Shown here one piece after another: positions 23,001 through 33,014 of a stretch of 64,000 bases of DNA. Within the stretch, counting starts at the first letter, position 1, and each line of letters starts with the position of its first letter. The DNA is from Erythrophleum ivorense. Lineage: Eukaryota > Streptophyta > Magnoliopsida > Fabales > Fabaceae. Below the pieces are notes generated by a model that was given only the letters and a program-made list of their open reading frames with translations, ran no database searches and was not told where the DNA came from. The stretch spans positions 6,391,001 to 6,455,000 of the forward strand of contig JAIUCV010000002.1 of NCBI GenBank assembly GCA_026724425.1, given 5' to 3'. The position numbers were made by a program, and so were the translations under genes.

Positions 23001-24986
23001 TGTTCCTAGTCTAGTTAGTATGCCCTGCGTGCTAAAAATTTGAATTGCTTCAGTGTTGCTTATATTGTTGGGGTGGAGAGCTTTTGTGTTGGGAGTTCCT
23101 GTCTCAAGAAAACTGGATTTCAGGCCCTTATTGACAGTGGCACTTCTTTCACATATCTTCCCAGTGATGTTTATAAATTAGTTGTTTCAGAGGTAATCTT
23201 TTTATCATAACTTTATGGTGTGCAGTCATGCATTCTCTGGGCTAAAAGCACTCTTCACTGAATGCAGTTTGACAAACAAGTAAATGCACCCAGGATTATG
23301 CTCCAACAATACCCATGGGAGTACTGCTATAATGTCAGCGTGGAGGAGTTGATTAACATCTCTATATTGAAACTCACTTTTTCTAAGAATCAGACTTTTC
23401 TGATTCATAATCCAATGTTTACTCATCCTTCCAACCAGGTAAGCTGACATCTCAAACATTATAATTTCCTTTTCCATAAGCAAAAACTTGTGAATTATAA
23501 CATTGCTAAACAACAAAGTAAAAAAATTAACTCTTGGCTTGTAACTATAGTAATGACTGGTGATAATCAATATATGGTGACTGGTACATAGGCATATTTT
23601 CTAGTACTTCCCTTGGCCGCAAATGAGTTTGGTTGAGAAAAGAATTAGCCTTGAATTAATTTCGTGCTATTTTTCTAACCAAAAACATTCTATATAGAGC
23701 TACTGCCCCTGATAGTGTCAGTTTTATGCACAGTATCAGCAGATGGGTCTTCTTGTTTCTCTGGAAATTGACATGGATTCTGAAAAGTTAAAACATTTCT
23801 TATGACTAATAATTTTCTAATTTAGTAATTGATTAACATACAAACAAATGTTATGTGCTTTACCTGATGCTGGCTGTTCTTAATAATACTTCACTGATAT
23901 TAATTTTGTAATTCTGTCCTCAAACAAGCTTTTGGCTTCTCTTTTCACCTTCTCGTGACTTTTGGAACAGAACTGTTGTCAGAACATGATCTCATATGAC
24001 TAATGGTCCATTGGCCACACAAAATCTCCCCTGAACTGCTGGGAGATTCTTAGGATCTAAGTTAATTAGTGTTTCTTTTAGAATCTTTTTATTCATTTTC
24101 CCAAGGCCATTTTGGTTATCATGCCAAATGATTGTATATGATTTGGATAAAATGCAAACTTTCTTGTGCAGGAATATACTATCGCTTGTTTGACTGTAAT
24201 GCAGACCGATGACAATTATGGTATTATTGGACGTGAGTACTCTGTGCTCCTGCAATACCTGAAGCAAAGCACTTTTCCCTCCTCACCTATGGTCCTTCAT
24301 ATTGTTTTCTTTTCCATTGTTCATCATTTTGTGATTTGATCTTTTTTGTTTTTCTTTCTCCTTGCCTTTTCTCTACGACAAACATGCATCTGCTAGCAAA
24401 ATCTGCATGGAAGTGCACAAACACATGCACGTACACACTTGTTCTGGCAAATGATGATTGATTGCCTTGGATTGGAATTTTTGTGGCAGAGAACTTCTTG
24501 AAGGGTTATCACATGGTTTTTGATAGGGAGAATTTGCGGTTTGGTTGGTCAAGTTCCAATTGTAAGTACTAGTTTTACTTAAAAAATTTAGCGCTGGAAA
24601 AGTAATATAAGGAAGATAGTTCATTAAGTCTGCTCTTCTTCAGCATGCTTGATTATGCCCTGTGTACATGCACTCGTTTAGAGCATAGTGGCTCTATTTT
24701 CTGAAGTCTGTGTATATGTGTACTTGATGATAACCACGTAGAAGGTGCAGGTGAAGATAACATGGGAGATAGAGCAAATTTTACATCACCATGGAATGGT
24801 GGATCACCAAACCCTCTACCAGCCAATCAGCAGCAGAGTATCCCTAATACGCATTCTGTACCACCTGCTGTTGCTGGACCTGCTTTGCCGAAACCTGCTG
24901 GAGCTCCACCCGGACCCATGACCATTGGGCATTTTTTAAGTTTACTGTCACTTGTATGTTCCCTTTTGTTCTGGTTATCCAATTAG
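20065..24986 (+). CDS. Aspartic proteinase-like protein 1 (A1 family, GPI-type tail)
   Basis: Nine exons assembled by hand: 20065-20363, 21550-21688, 22320-22561, 22700-22927, 23054-23192, 23268-23438, 24172-24232, 24490-24561, 24751-24986; phases agree throughout and give 528 residues. It begins with a hydrophobic signal peptide (MAIRFVLCLLLAKG). The first catalytic loop is VALDAGSDLLWVPCDC (Asp120), the second ALIDSGTSFTYLP (Asp330); IIGQNFLKGYHMVFDREN closes the C-lobe. A Pro-rich stretch and a hydrophobic end (FLSLLSLVCSLLFWL) suggest a GPI anchor or membrane tail at the cell surface. The first loop has DAG, not DTG. The exon 3 acceptor (atgcag|GATAGAG) was preferred over one at 22284 because it gives DRDLSEYSPS, as I remember from relatives. 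An upstream in-frame ATG at 19627 lacks a signal peptide and was rejected. Substrate unknown. Confidence 0.93.
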
Positions 24987-26132
24987 GTCTATCATATTCA
25001 CTTGTAAATTTTGTGTTATCCAAGCTCTCCTTTTGGTAGGGTGTTGTATCTATTGGGGGTTGGTGAGAAACATTTTGGTTATTCTTCCGAGTTGTAGGCC
25101 TCTGTAAAATTTTCATCTCTATATATTATCCTATTCTGTCAGTGCAAGCTTCAGAATTTAAATCTACTGGTTGAAAACTTTTACGTTAAGTATTGTACTC
25201 ACATGAATGGCTAAGGCTACACTTTTCAAAACTGGCATCCTTTTACGTACGAGCAATTTTTTTTAGTGGATAATGAAAAGGAGAACGCAAATAATTTTAA
25301 TCTAAGAATAATTAGAATATTTTGCCTTAAAGAAATAAGCAACTACGTAGGATCATCCCAGTTGCCTTGAAGCACTATATGCCAGCGCTATGTCTGGTTT
25401 TGCCGCAGAATGAAGCCAAGTCTTAAAATTGCAGCTACAGAGAGGTTGCCAGTAGTTATAAAAAGCTAAAATAATACCAATAATAAAAGTTCTCACAAAT
25501 ATAGGCATGTTAGCTATTTGCTATTTCGGACATCTTGAAAGATCTGTGCTCTGTGAAATGAATCAAATGATTCCAAGTGTCGAGGCCAATGGATAGAGCT
25601 AATCAATATAGCGGATTAGCTATCACTCTTGGACACAAAGATCTGAAGAAACTTGACGTTGATAACTTGTTCTGTATATAAAACCGGAATAGAAAACAGT
25701 GGTGATAGCTCAAATTGGTATCAGCCTATTTGATGTCAATCTCTACTCCTGACCATTTTCGTAGTTTTTACTCTGCGAAGTTTACAAAAACTAATTTTGC
25801 CAATACAAGCTTTAAAAAAAGTATGTAAAGTGTAACACTTTTTCAATTTTAATATTTTAAAATTAAATTTTTAACAATCATGCAGCTATGCAGTTGTAGA
25901 GAGAATGATAAAAAAAATAAAAATATATATTAGATCTATTTTCTTTCTCTATAACCATTCTCTCTTTTCTTCTATTTTTCTCCATCTCAATTTTACATTA
26001 TTCCTATCTTAAATCCTTCTTATATATAGTATAGGCTGAAGTATATATGCCTTAAATTTTTAAAAAACTATTACATCCGCCTGTCGTATCATTTTCGTAT
26101 GGTTTAAGATAAGGTGTGTGTTGTTGAACACG
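24987..26132. other. 3' flank of the proteinase gene, no further gene
   Basis: The first few hundred bases probably hold the 3' UTR. The rest is AT-rich with no coding signal. Confidence 0.45.
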
Positions 26133-26278
26133 CGCATGTTGGATTTTGTATGCATAGACAAATCGCTGGGCTTTTTTACATTAATATGGCAAAAAAAAAA
26201 ACAAATGACTCAGACGCTCCGCTGCCAAAACGTATTTTCTATATACTTAAAATTTTATTTATTATTTTTTTTATTAAT

Positions 26279-26359
26279 GGGTCGCGGCATCTCAGATGCC
26301 GCGACCCTTTTTTTTTTAATTTTTTTAATTGAGTCGTGGCATCTAGGATGCCGCGACTC
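26279..26359. repeat. Pair of GC-rich perfect-stem hairpins, left arm
   Basis: Two small palindromes in an otherwise extremely AT-rich arm: 26279-26307 (gggtcgcggcatc, ctc/aga centre, gatgccgcgaccc) and 26331-26359 (gagtcgtggcatc, centre, gatgccgcgactc). They share the core GTCGYGGCATC and are separated by a T-rich spacer. Confidence 0.85.
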
Positions 26360-26982
26360 AATTTCTAATTTTTTATTAATATTTAATATATTTATATATT
26401 TTAATTTGTTTAAAAAATAAATTTAAATTTAATATATTTATTATTAAATTAAAAATTATCTATAAAAGTATAAATTAAAATTTTTATTTTTCAGTTTTAA
26501 TTATAATTGAAATTATTTTAATTAATTTTAAAATATACAATTTATTATTATTATTATTTCTTCAACAATTTAAATTTTTTTATTTCAAATAAATTGTTAG
26601 ATTTATTATTTTTTAAAAAAATTGAATTGAATTATTTTTATTTTTATTTTTATATTTATTTATCATCTAATTTTTAAATTTAAATTTTCTATATTTATTT
26701 CATCTAATTTTTTTAATTTCTTCATTTAAATCAATATAGAATTTAAATTTTTTTCACAAAATTTTGAATTTAAAATTTTAATTCTTTATAGTTATTATAT
26801 ATATATATATATATATTAATTCATTAACTTCTTCAAAATCTTTAATTTTCAATCCTTAAATGTTTATATTTTTGGGATGAAAAAAAAATTGCAATTGTAA
26901 GTTTTTTTTTATTTTTTGGATACAAAATATTTCTTTTTTTTTACTTCGTCCTTCGTATTGAAAGAACATGGAAAAAAATGAT

Positions 26983-27099
26983 ATGATTCAACCTCAAATC
27001 TATTTGAATGTAGCTAATAACAATGAGTCTAACAAATTAATGTGTATTGAAATCATAAAAACCAATAATCGACAATATGCTTATATTGGTGACGTTATA
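26983..27099 (+). pseudogene. rpl14: Plastid rpl14 5' fragment (nuclear copy)
   Basis: Thirty-nine codons beginning ATGATTCAACCTCAA read MIQPQIYLNVANNNE, then KLMCIEII, then NNRQYAYIGDVI. This is the N-terminus of chloroplast ribosomal protein L14, whose full length is about 122 residues. The match stops at GDVI (gacgttata), exactly where the right inverted arm begins. The bases just before it (attgaaagaacatgg) may be the rpl16-rpl14 spacer, which I cannot confirm. Changes against the expected plastid codons are largely G to A (for example GAT to AAT, GAA to AAA, GGA to AAA), the bias of methylated, decaying nuclear DNA. The frame stays open from an ATG at 26968 to a stop at 27174, but its last 25 codons are arm sequence, so a working L14 is impossible. 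Confidence 0.82.
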
Positions 27100-27584
27100 G
27101 ACATTCAAGAATTGAAAATTAAAGATTTTAAAAAAATTAACGAATTAATATATATAATAATTATAGAGAATTAAAATTTTAAATTCAAAATTTTGTAAAA
27201 AAAAAATTAAATTCTGTAATTAATTTAAATGAAGAAATTAAAAAAATTTGGATGAAATAAATGTAGAAAATTTAAATTTAAAAATTAGATGATAAATAAA
27301 AATAAAAATAAAAATAATTTAATTCAATTTTTTTAAAAGATAATAAATCTAACAATTTATTTGAAATAAAAAAATTTAAATTGTTGAAGAAATAATCATA
27401 ATAATAAATTATATATTTTAAAATTAATTAAAATAATTTCAATTATAATTAAAACTGAAAAATAAAAAATTTTAATTTATACTTTTATAGATAATTTCGA
27501 ATTTAATAATAAATATATTAAATTTATTTTTTAAACAAATTAAAATATATAAATAAATTAAATATTAATAAAAAATTAAAAATT

Positions 27585-27648
27585 GAGTCGCGGCATCCCA
27601 GATGCCGCGACTCAATTAAAAAAAATGGGTCCCGGCATGCCGCGACCC
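27585..27648. repeat. Pair of GC-rich hairpins, right arm
   Basis: Mirror of the left-arm pair in reversed order: 27585-27613 (gagtcgcggcatc, cca, gatgccgcgactc) and 27627-27648 (gggtcccggcatgccgcgaccc, a shortened form with one stem mismatch and the centre lost). Confidence 0.85.
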
Positions 27649-27799
27649 ATTAATAAAAAAAATAATAAATAAAATTTTAAATATATGAAAAATACGTTTT
27701 GACGGCGGAACGTCTAAGTCATTTATTTATTTTTTTTTTACCATATTAATGTCAAAAAGCCCAAATCGCTGAGCCACACTCTGCATGACACAAGCCACT

Positions 27800-28849
27800 C
27801 TGTCATAAATCGAAACGTCGGAGGATCTAAGGGTAGTTGAACGCTGTAACTACATTGACTAGGAAAGATCATAATTTATACAGGATAATATATATTACTA
27901 TATAAGATAATATTACTTTAACTAAATGTCGGTGGTCGAAGTTTCAGATCAAAATTAATGGAAGCACCTGGATGCCTGAAAGGCACATCAAGTATATCTT
28001 ATAATTCCTCACTCTCTGTCTCTTGTCTATGGTGGGATGCCCCCCGAACCTTCGTGCATTAAAACACTTAAAATGACATCCTCCTAATTGAATTATGATT
28101 AACTTGCCGCTTTTGAATCCTTTGATGCCGCTCTAAATTACAATTTCTGTCATGTCTTTTTGGTCAATACTAGATTTCCCTTATCTCGTCTTAGATTATG
28201 AAGAGATACAAAAATTGAAATTGTATGGAATTAGAGAAAGAAAACAAGGGGACAACTTCATTTTCATGGATATACACGAATTTAGCACTTCGAATTAAAA
28301 TGCCTAAAGATGGTGCTTTATATTACTTAACAAACCCATTTGTGCGGTTGTTTATATTCTGTGTGCGCCATTCTTTACAGTTCCATCGACCTACCGCACC
28401 CCAATTACCCAAGCATAATTTCAAAAGTGCAAAAATTTAAAGACATAATTTAAAATTCTTATAATATATTATTAGTTTATATTAAAATTTCAGGTGTCCC
28501 TTTCCCCCCTTACTTTCAAATTTCGTGTTCTCGAAGCATTGAACTCCTTTTTTTTTCCCTGAATGCTGATAGACATTGGTACCAATTTTTTTGGGACAAT
28601 CGCAAATTTTAACAATAGCAAAATTTAACTATGTTAATATCTTAAAATCGAGTTGTAATTTTTATTTATTATTTTTATGAATTCACTAGTTTTCAATGAT
28701 TTGTCTTTAATTAAATTAAAAAAAAACAAATTATCCAAAAATCTTGATTCAAATAATACTATCTCTTGACATAAATGTCATGAAATTTTGATGTATATAA
28801 ATCTAATCGTTATTTCATTCATCTCACTCTTTACTTTTAGAATTTTAGG
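27800..28849. other. Intergenic, no gene seen
   Basis: Mixed to AT-rich DNA. The plus-strand frame at 28225-28440 has no family signature. Confidence 0.4.
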
Positions 28850-29163
28850 ATAGGTTTGATTTCCTATTTTTAAAATATTTTTTTATTTTTAAAAACAAAA
28901 GAATAAAAAAATTGGTTTGATAGTGTGTTTTTAATAAAGTATTTTATAAAATATAAAAATAAAATCATATTTTTATAAACAAAAAAAATTAAAACACTTT
29001 TTAAATATTTTGTTAACTTTTGTTTTACAAAATAAAAAAAAGCAGAAAATAATATTTTTTAAAATAATAATTTAAACCAAAATTTTAACATTTTGGTTTT
29101 TAAAATTTATTTTTAAAAATATGTATTTTAAAAACAATCAAATCAGAATAGAATCAGACACAC
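28850..29163 (+). mobile_element. MITE copy 1 (~310 bp), upstream of the HIPP gene
   Basis: Aligns in direct orientation with 30993-31302. Both run ggtttgatttcctattt / ttgtttgatttcctatt, then tttgtaaaatataaaa-type blocks, aaaatattttgttaa, agaaaataat and a tail aaaatcagaatagaatcaga / aaaatcaaaacagaattaaa. The terminal repeats of this copy are more decayed than those of copy 2. Confidence 0.65.
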
Positions 29164-29352
29164 TTTTATATTCTTTTAAAAAACAAAACAAATTAAATAA
29201 TTAAATTAATAAAAGTATACACAAATTGGTCCCACTTGATCGCAATTTTTTTAAAATGAAAATATTGGATTTCGGAGGCAAATCCGCGTTTTACTTCTGC
29301 GTAACGTTGATGACTTCTTAGGGGTCCAAACCAGCTATACTCCGGCACTGCC

Positions 29353-29359
29353 TATATAA
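29353..29359 (+). promoter_or_regulatory. TATA box of the HIPP gene
   Basis: TATATAA within ctgcctatataagaagag, about 450 bases before the ATG at 29803. It lies only about 190 bases downstream of MITE copy 1. Confidence 0.5.
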
Positions 29360-29802
29360 GAAGAGTTGCTCAGATGTGAGATCAGTTAAAGAAGCTTATT
29401 TTTTTCAGACCAGCCTCATAACCAAATCTTCATCGTCAATTTAGAGTTGTTCTAAAATTAAGGAGGTCTAAGAAGTAACTAGCTAGGAGACTAGAACAGC
29501 CTAAACCCCGCATAAATTTTTGTTGTCGCTACGATCCATCTGTTTGAGTCACTATAACGTATATTTAAGAACAAAACGCAGAGCATTGGAGGAGTTAAGG
29601 CACCTTCTTCTCACTCGTCCCGGTTGCTGTCCTTTCTTTTTCTCTGTTATGTACTCATATAATTACTATTGTTCACTGCTTACGTTCTGCCATTTGAAAC
29701 AAAAAGCAGATTTTGACCACTTATTTTCTAAAATTTAAGGCACCCTAGTCAGTTTATTAATCTTGCTCACTACTACTGATTGTGAATAGGGAGAAGCAGA
29801 AA

Positions 29803-30381
29803 ATGGGTATTGAAGGCACTTTGGAATTCTTGTCCAACTTACTCAGCAGCGCCAAGAAGAAGAAAAAGAAGCCAACCCAAACTGTAGCTCTCAAAATCAG
29901 AATGGACTGTCAAGGCTGTGCACGCAAGGTCAAGCATGTCCTCTCCGGCGTTAAAGGTAGGTGCTTTAATTTTCTCTTCCTTCTTCACTATATCGATCTC
30001 ACGTTCATATACAATATAACTGCTAATGGATTATGTTGTTTTTGCATCAACTTCTGGTTGTGGTTGCTACGTGAATTGTGGGCAGGAGCTAAGTCAGTGG
30101 AGGTGGACTTGAAGCAGCAGAAAGCGACAGTGACGGGATATGTGGAGGTAAAGAAAGTGCTGAAGGCAGCCCAATCCACGAAGAAGAAGGTGGAGTTGTG
30201 GCCCTATGTTCCCTACACTCTGGTGGCTCATCCCTATGTAGCTCAGGCCTATGATAAGAAGGCACCTCCTAATATGGTCAGGAGCGTACCTAATACTGCC
30301 ACCATATTTGAGACCACCATGGACGACCGCTACACCCAATTGTTCAGCGACGAAAACCCAAATGCTTGCTATATCATGTAA
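29803..30381 (+). CDS. Heavy-metal-associated isoprenylated plant protein (HIPP)
   Basis: Two exons, 29803-29956 and 30086-30381, give 149 residues. After a Lys-rich N-terminus (residues 18-23) comes an HMA fold starting VALKIRMDCQGC; the metal-binding motif is M34-D-C36-x-x-C39. Then KSVEVDLKQQKATVTGYVE and VELWPYVPYTLVAHPYVAQAYDKKAPPN follow, the usual HIPP sequence, and the protein ends in FSDENPNACYIM. The last four residues CYIM are a CaaX box expected to be farnesylated (C146), placing the protein at membranes or in the nucleus. Such proteins bind metals such as Cd, Cu or Zn and are linked to metal and stress responses. The ATG at 29803 was chosen over one at 29782 because MGIEGTLEFLSNLL matches the family start. 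The 129-base intron has no in-frame stop, so unspliced RNA stays open. Confidence 0.93.
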   Translation: MGIEGTLEFLSNLLSSAKKKKKKPTQTVALKIRMDCQGCARKVKHVLSGVKGRCFNFLFLLHYIDLTFIYNITANGLCCFCINFWLWLLRELWAGAKSVEVDLKQQKATVTGYVEVKKVLKAAQSTKKKVELWPYVPYTLVAHPYVAQAYDKKAPPNMVRSVPNTATIFETTMDDRYTQLFSDENPNACYIM

Positions 30382-30992
30382 TAAATACACGCCTTTGATC
30401 TCAGGCAAATAAATATAATGCACTAGGGGTCTATGATATTGTGTACTTTCATGTTAAAATGATAATGAGTATTTTTCGCTTGGTTTTAATTGTCTATGTC
30501 TGAGGATTCATCGTTATAATTAATGGGTAAGTAGCCAAGATATGATTTCCCTTGTCTACTGTATGGAATGGAAAACTCTTGTGGTGGGACGTCAAGCGAG
30601 AGCGATTAGTTTACGCCAATAATGTTACGTTTGTGGGGAATTCCAGTGGGAAAAGTTTCAAATCCAAAGTAGTTGATTTAAGTAATTAACTATCCATAAA
30701 TAATGTCAAGCTGTGGTATTATTAAAGTTAGAAGGATAGTCCTTTGCTAAAGTTCAGCGAAAAGGAAAAAAGTTAAATTATCTTTTTGTCTTTGAAATAT
30801 TACAAAACCCTATAAGCTTCTCAATTTTCTTTCTTAATAATTTTTTTTCAATCAATTTAGTGTCTTCATATGTTAAATTGACGTGAATTTAATTGAATAG
30901 TATATCTAAGGTAACAAAATATTTATATGTGTGATAAACTATATTTAATGTCTGAAAAGAGTTGCAAAAAATTCATGAATTTAGTGACTATG
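30382..30992. other. 3' flank of the HIPP gene
   Basis: Contains the likely 3' UTR (to about 30480) and AT-rich DNA up to MITE copy 2; no further gene. Confidence 0.4.
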
Positions 30993-31302
30993 GCTTGTTT
31001 GATTTCCTATTTCTAAAATAGATATTTTGTTTTAAGAACAAAAAAATAAAATAAAAATTTGTTTGATAATGTGTTTTTGATGAGATGTTTTGTAAAATAT
31101 AAAAAATAATTATATTTTTAGAAACAAAAAAATCAGAACATCTTTTAAATATTTTGTTAATTTTTATTTTATAAAATCAGATAAAAGACAGAAAATAATA
31201 ATTTTTTAGAATAATGATTTAAATAAATTTTTTTATTTTTAAAATTTGTTCTAAAAAATATTTATTTTAAAAATATTAAAATCAAAACAGAATTAAACAA
31301 GC
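30993..31302 (+). mobile_element. MITE copy 2 (~310 bp), downstream of the HIPP gene
   Basis: Bounded by an inverted repeat, GCTTGTTTGATT at the left and the complement of GCTTGTTTAATT at the right (31291-31302). The interior matches 28850-29163. Short terminal repeats of this type suggest a non-autonomous DNA transposon; the superfamily is not settled. Confidence 0.65.
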
Positions 31303-32124
31303 GCTGCAATGCTTATTTTTTATTTTCTAGAAATTAAGCATGCCATTTTATTAGTTTAACAACCAAGAAAGTAACCTGTTATGTCAGTAACTTAATTATA
31401 TTTACTCTAGTTCAACAAAATAGATCTCTTAACCACATTTAAATGAAATTAATAAAAAAATATTAGAAATGAAAATTTAAACACTTACATTTTAGGGAAT
31501 AAAATTAAAAATTTTACAATCTCTTAATCACAAAAAGAGTAATTAAAAATTCCGTGGATGTTTGAGGTTGGCCGATCTTAACATCATTTTCCCATTATTG
31601 ACCTTCATGTTATGCGGGGCTTTCTGTTACGTGTTTGGCCTTCCTACAGCTAAAACTTAATAAAATGATTTTGGCAAGGTTTTGATATGAGTCGTGGCTC
31701 TTGCATGACGTAAAATTAACAAATCTTAATATTAGTCTACACTCTACATTAACAAAAGGATTGAGTTCGTAGTCTTCTTCTTCTTTTGGAGTATGGGTCA
31801 ACCTAATCCAAAAATACTGACCTTGACTAGTCTATTTGGTTTTAGCACCGACCATAGACACTTTTAACACGGATAAAAGTTACCTTGAATGAGTGAGATA
31901 TTGAAACGGACATGAAGGATATCATTTTTCTATGTACGTTATACATTAATTCCTCCAGCCCAGGAGACCAGGTAAAAGAAAGAGAAGTTATGTGACCGAC
32001 TTTTGACTAATTAGGTTCAGTCTTTGTCCCGGTTCGGCAGGTAATGCTTACTCTATCCTAGAGCTCTGGTTTAATCCCAAACCTTTTCTATCCCTTGCGT
32101 GCACTTTATTTAAAATTTGGAAGA

Positions 32125-32159
<35 letters not shown>

Positions 32160-32325
32160 ATAAATATGATGCATATATGGGTTTATCTAATCTCCACAAT
32201 TCATGTAATCTCGGTAAAATCTATCTATACTAATTAATATTTTAAAAATTAAATTGATTATTAAATTAGAATTAAAAATAATTCATAGTTTAATACAAGA
32301 TCTAATCATTTTTTAAAATATATAT
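31303..32325. other. Intergenic, no gene seen
   Basis: AT-rich DNA with a (TA)n tract at about 32124-32154. Confidence 0.4.
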
Positions 32326-33014
32326 TAGGGCTGTACATGGACAGGATTGGGCCGGACATCTAGTAGGCCCGATGCCTTGTCCGATTAAGACATCAGGCTT
32401 ATTTTTATACCCATAGCCCAGTCCCGCCAGAACAAATCCAATTCTAGGGTAGGTTAGGGTGGGTTAGAGCCGCTCGATTTTTTTTAATAAATTGATGTTT
32501 GTAATATAAAAAAATATTTTTATAGACTCATAGGTACATATTTCAAAACAAAGACCTTTAAAATTCTTATATTTTTATTAGTAATAAAAAAATAATCTAA
32601 TATTATTAAACAAAATATAAGTTATACTAACATAATTAGCTTTAAGTAAATATATGTATTTTCGTTATTCAATAAAAGAAATATCAGGAAGCATACACAT
32701 GAATGATGAAAACAATTAAGAAGTAGGGAATGTTTGCGTAGGTAATAAAAACTATAATATGTAGAGAGAATCGGATGAAATAAGAATTATATATATATAT
32801 ATATATATATATAAGATAACAAGATGTTAATAATTAAATAATAATAATAATTAAGGCAGGTTGGGCAGAACATGCCTTCGCTCGTGGCTCGGGCCGACTT
32901 GATATAGTTTTGTTTAAAATTCTGCCCATTTATATTTTTGACCCAACCTTACTCGACTCGATTAGATCAGGTTAGGGCGAGCTCTAGGACGTATTGGACC
33001 AATAAACACTCTTA
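32326..33014. mobile_element. Non-autonomous hAT-like element (~690 bp)
   Basis: Ends form an imperfect terminal inverted repeat: TAGGGCTGTACATGGAC at the left, and TAAGAGTGTTTATTGGTCC reading inward from the right. Subterminal GC-rich blocks of the gggccgg / cccaacc / gggttag type are present on both sides, a pattern common in plant hAT relatives. The middle is AT-rich with (TA)n and contains no transposase. Confidence 0.5.

Larger units (their letters stand above)
26133..27799. mobile_element. Fold-back element with ~0.7 kb inverted arms and a captured plastid fragment
   Basis: The left arm (about 26133-26868) and right arm (about 27100-27799) are inverted copies along their length. Examples: cttttttacattaatatgg against ccatattaatgtcaaaaag; the GC-rich hairpin blocks; catctaatttttaaatttaaatttt against its complement at 27255-27295; and tctttaattttcaat near the inner end against attgaaaattaaaga. 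The loop of about 230 bases carries the 5' end of the chloroplast rpl14 gene. Size and shape fit a non-autonomous fold-back/MITE-like DNA transposon. No transposase and no certain target duplication were seen; the outer edges are uncertain by some 20 bases. Transcription through it would give a long hairpin RNA. Confidence 0.75.

Noticed and set aside
27100..27174. Apparent continuation of rpl14 towards its C-terminus (QELKIKDFKKI resembling the L14 end).
   Set aside because: The same bases occur in inverted form in the left arm (26815-26868), so they belong to the repeat and not to the captured gene.
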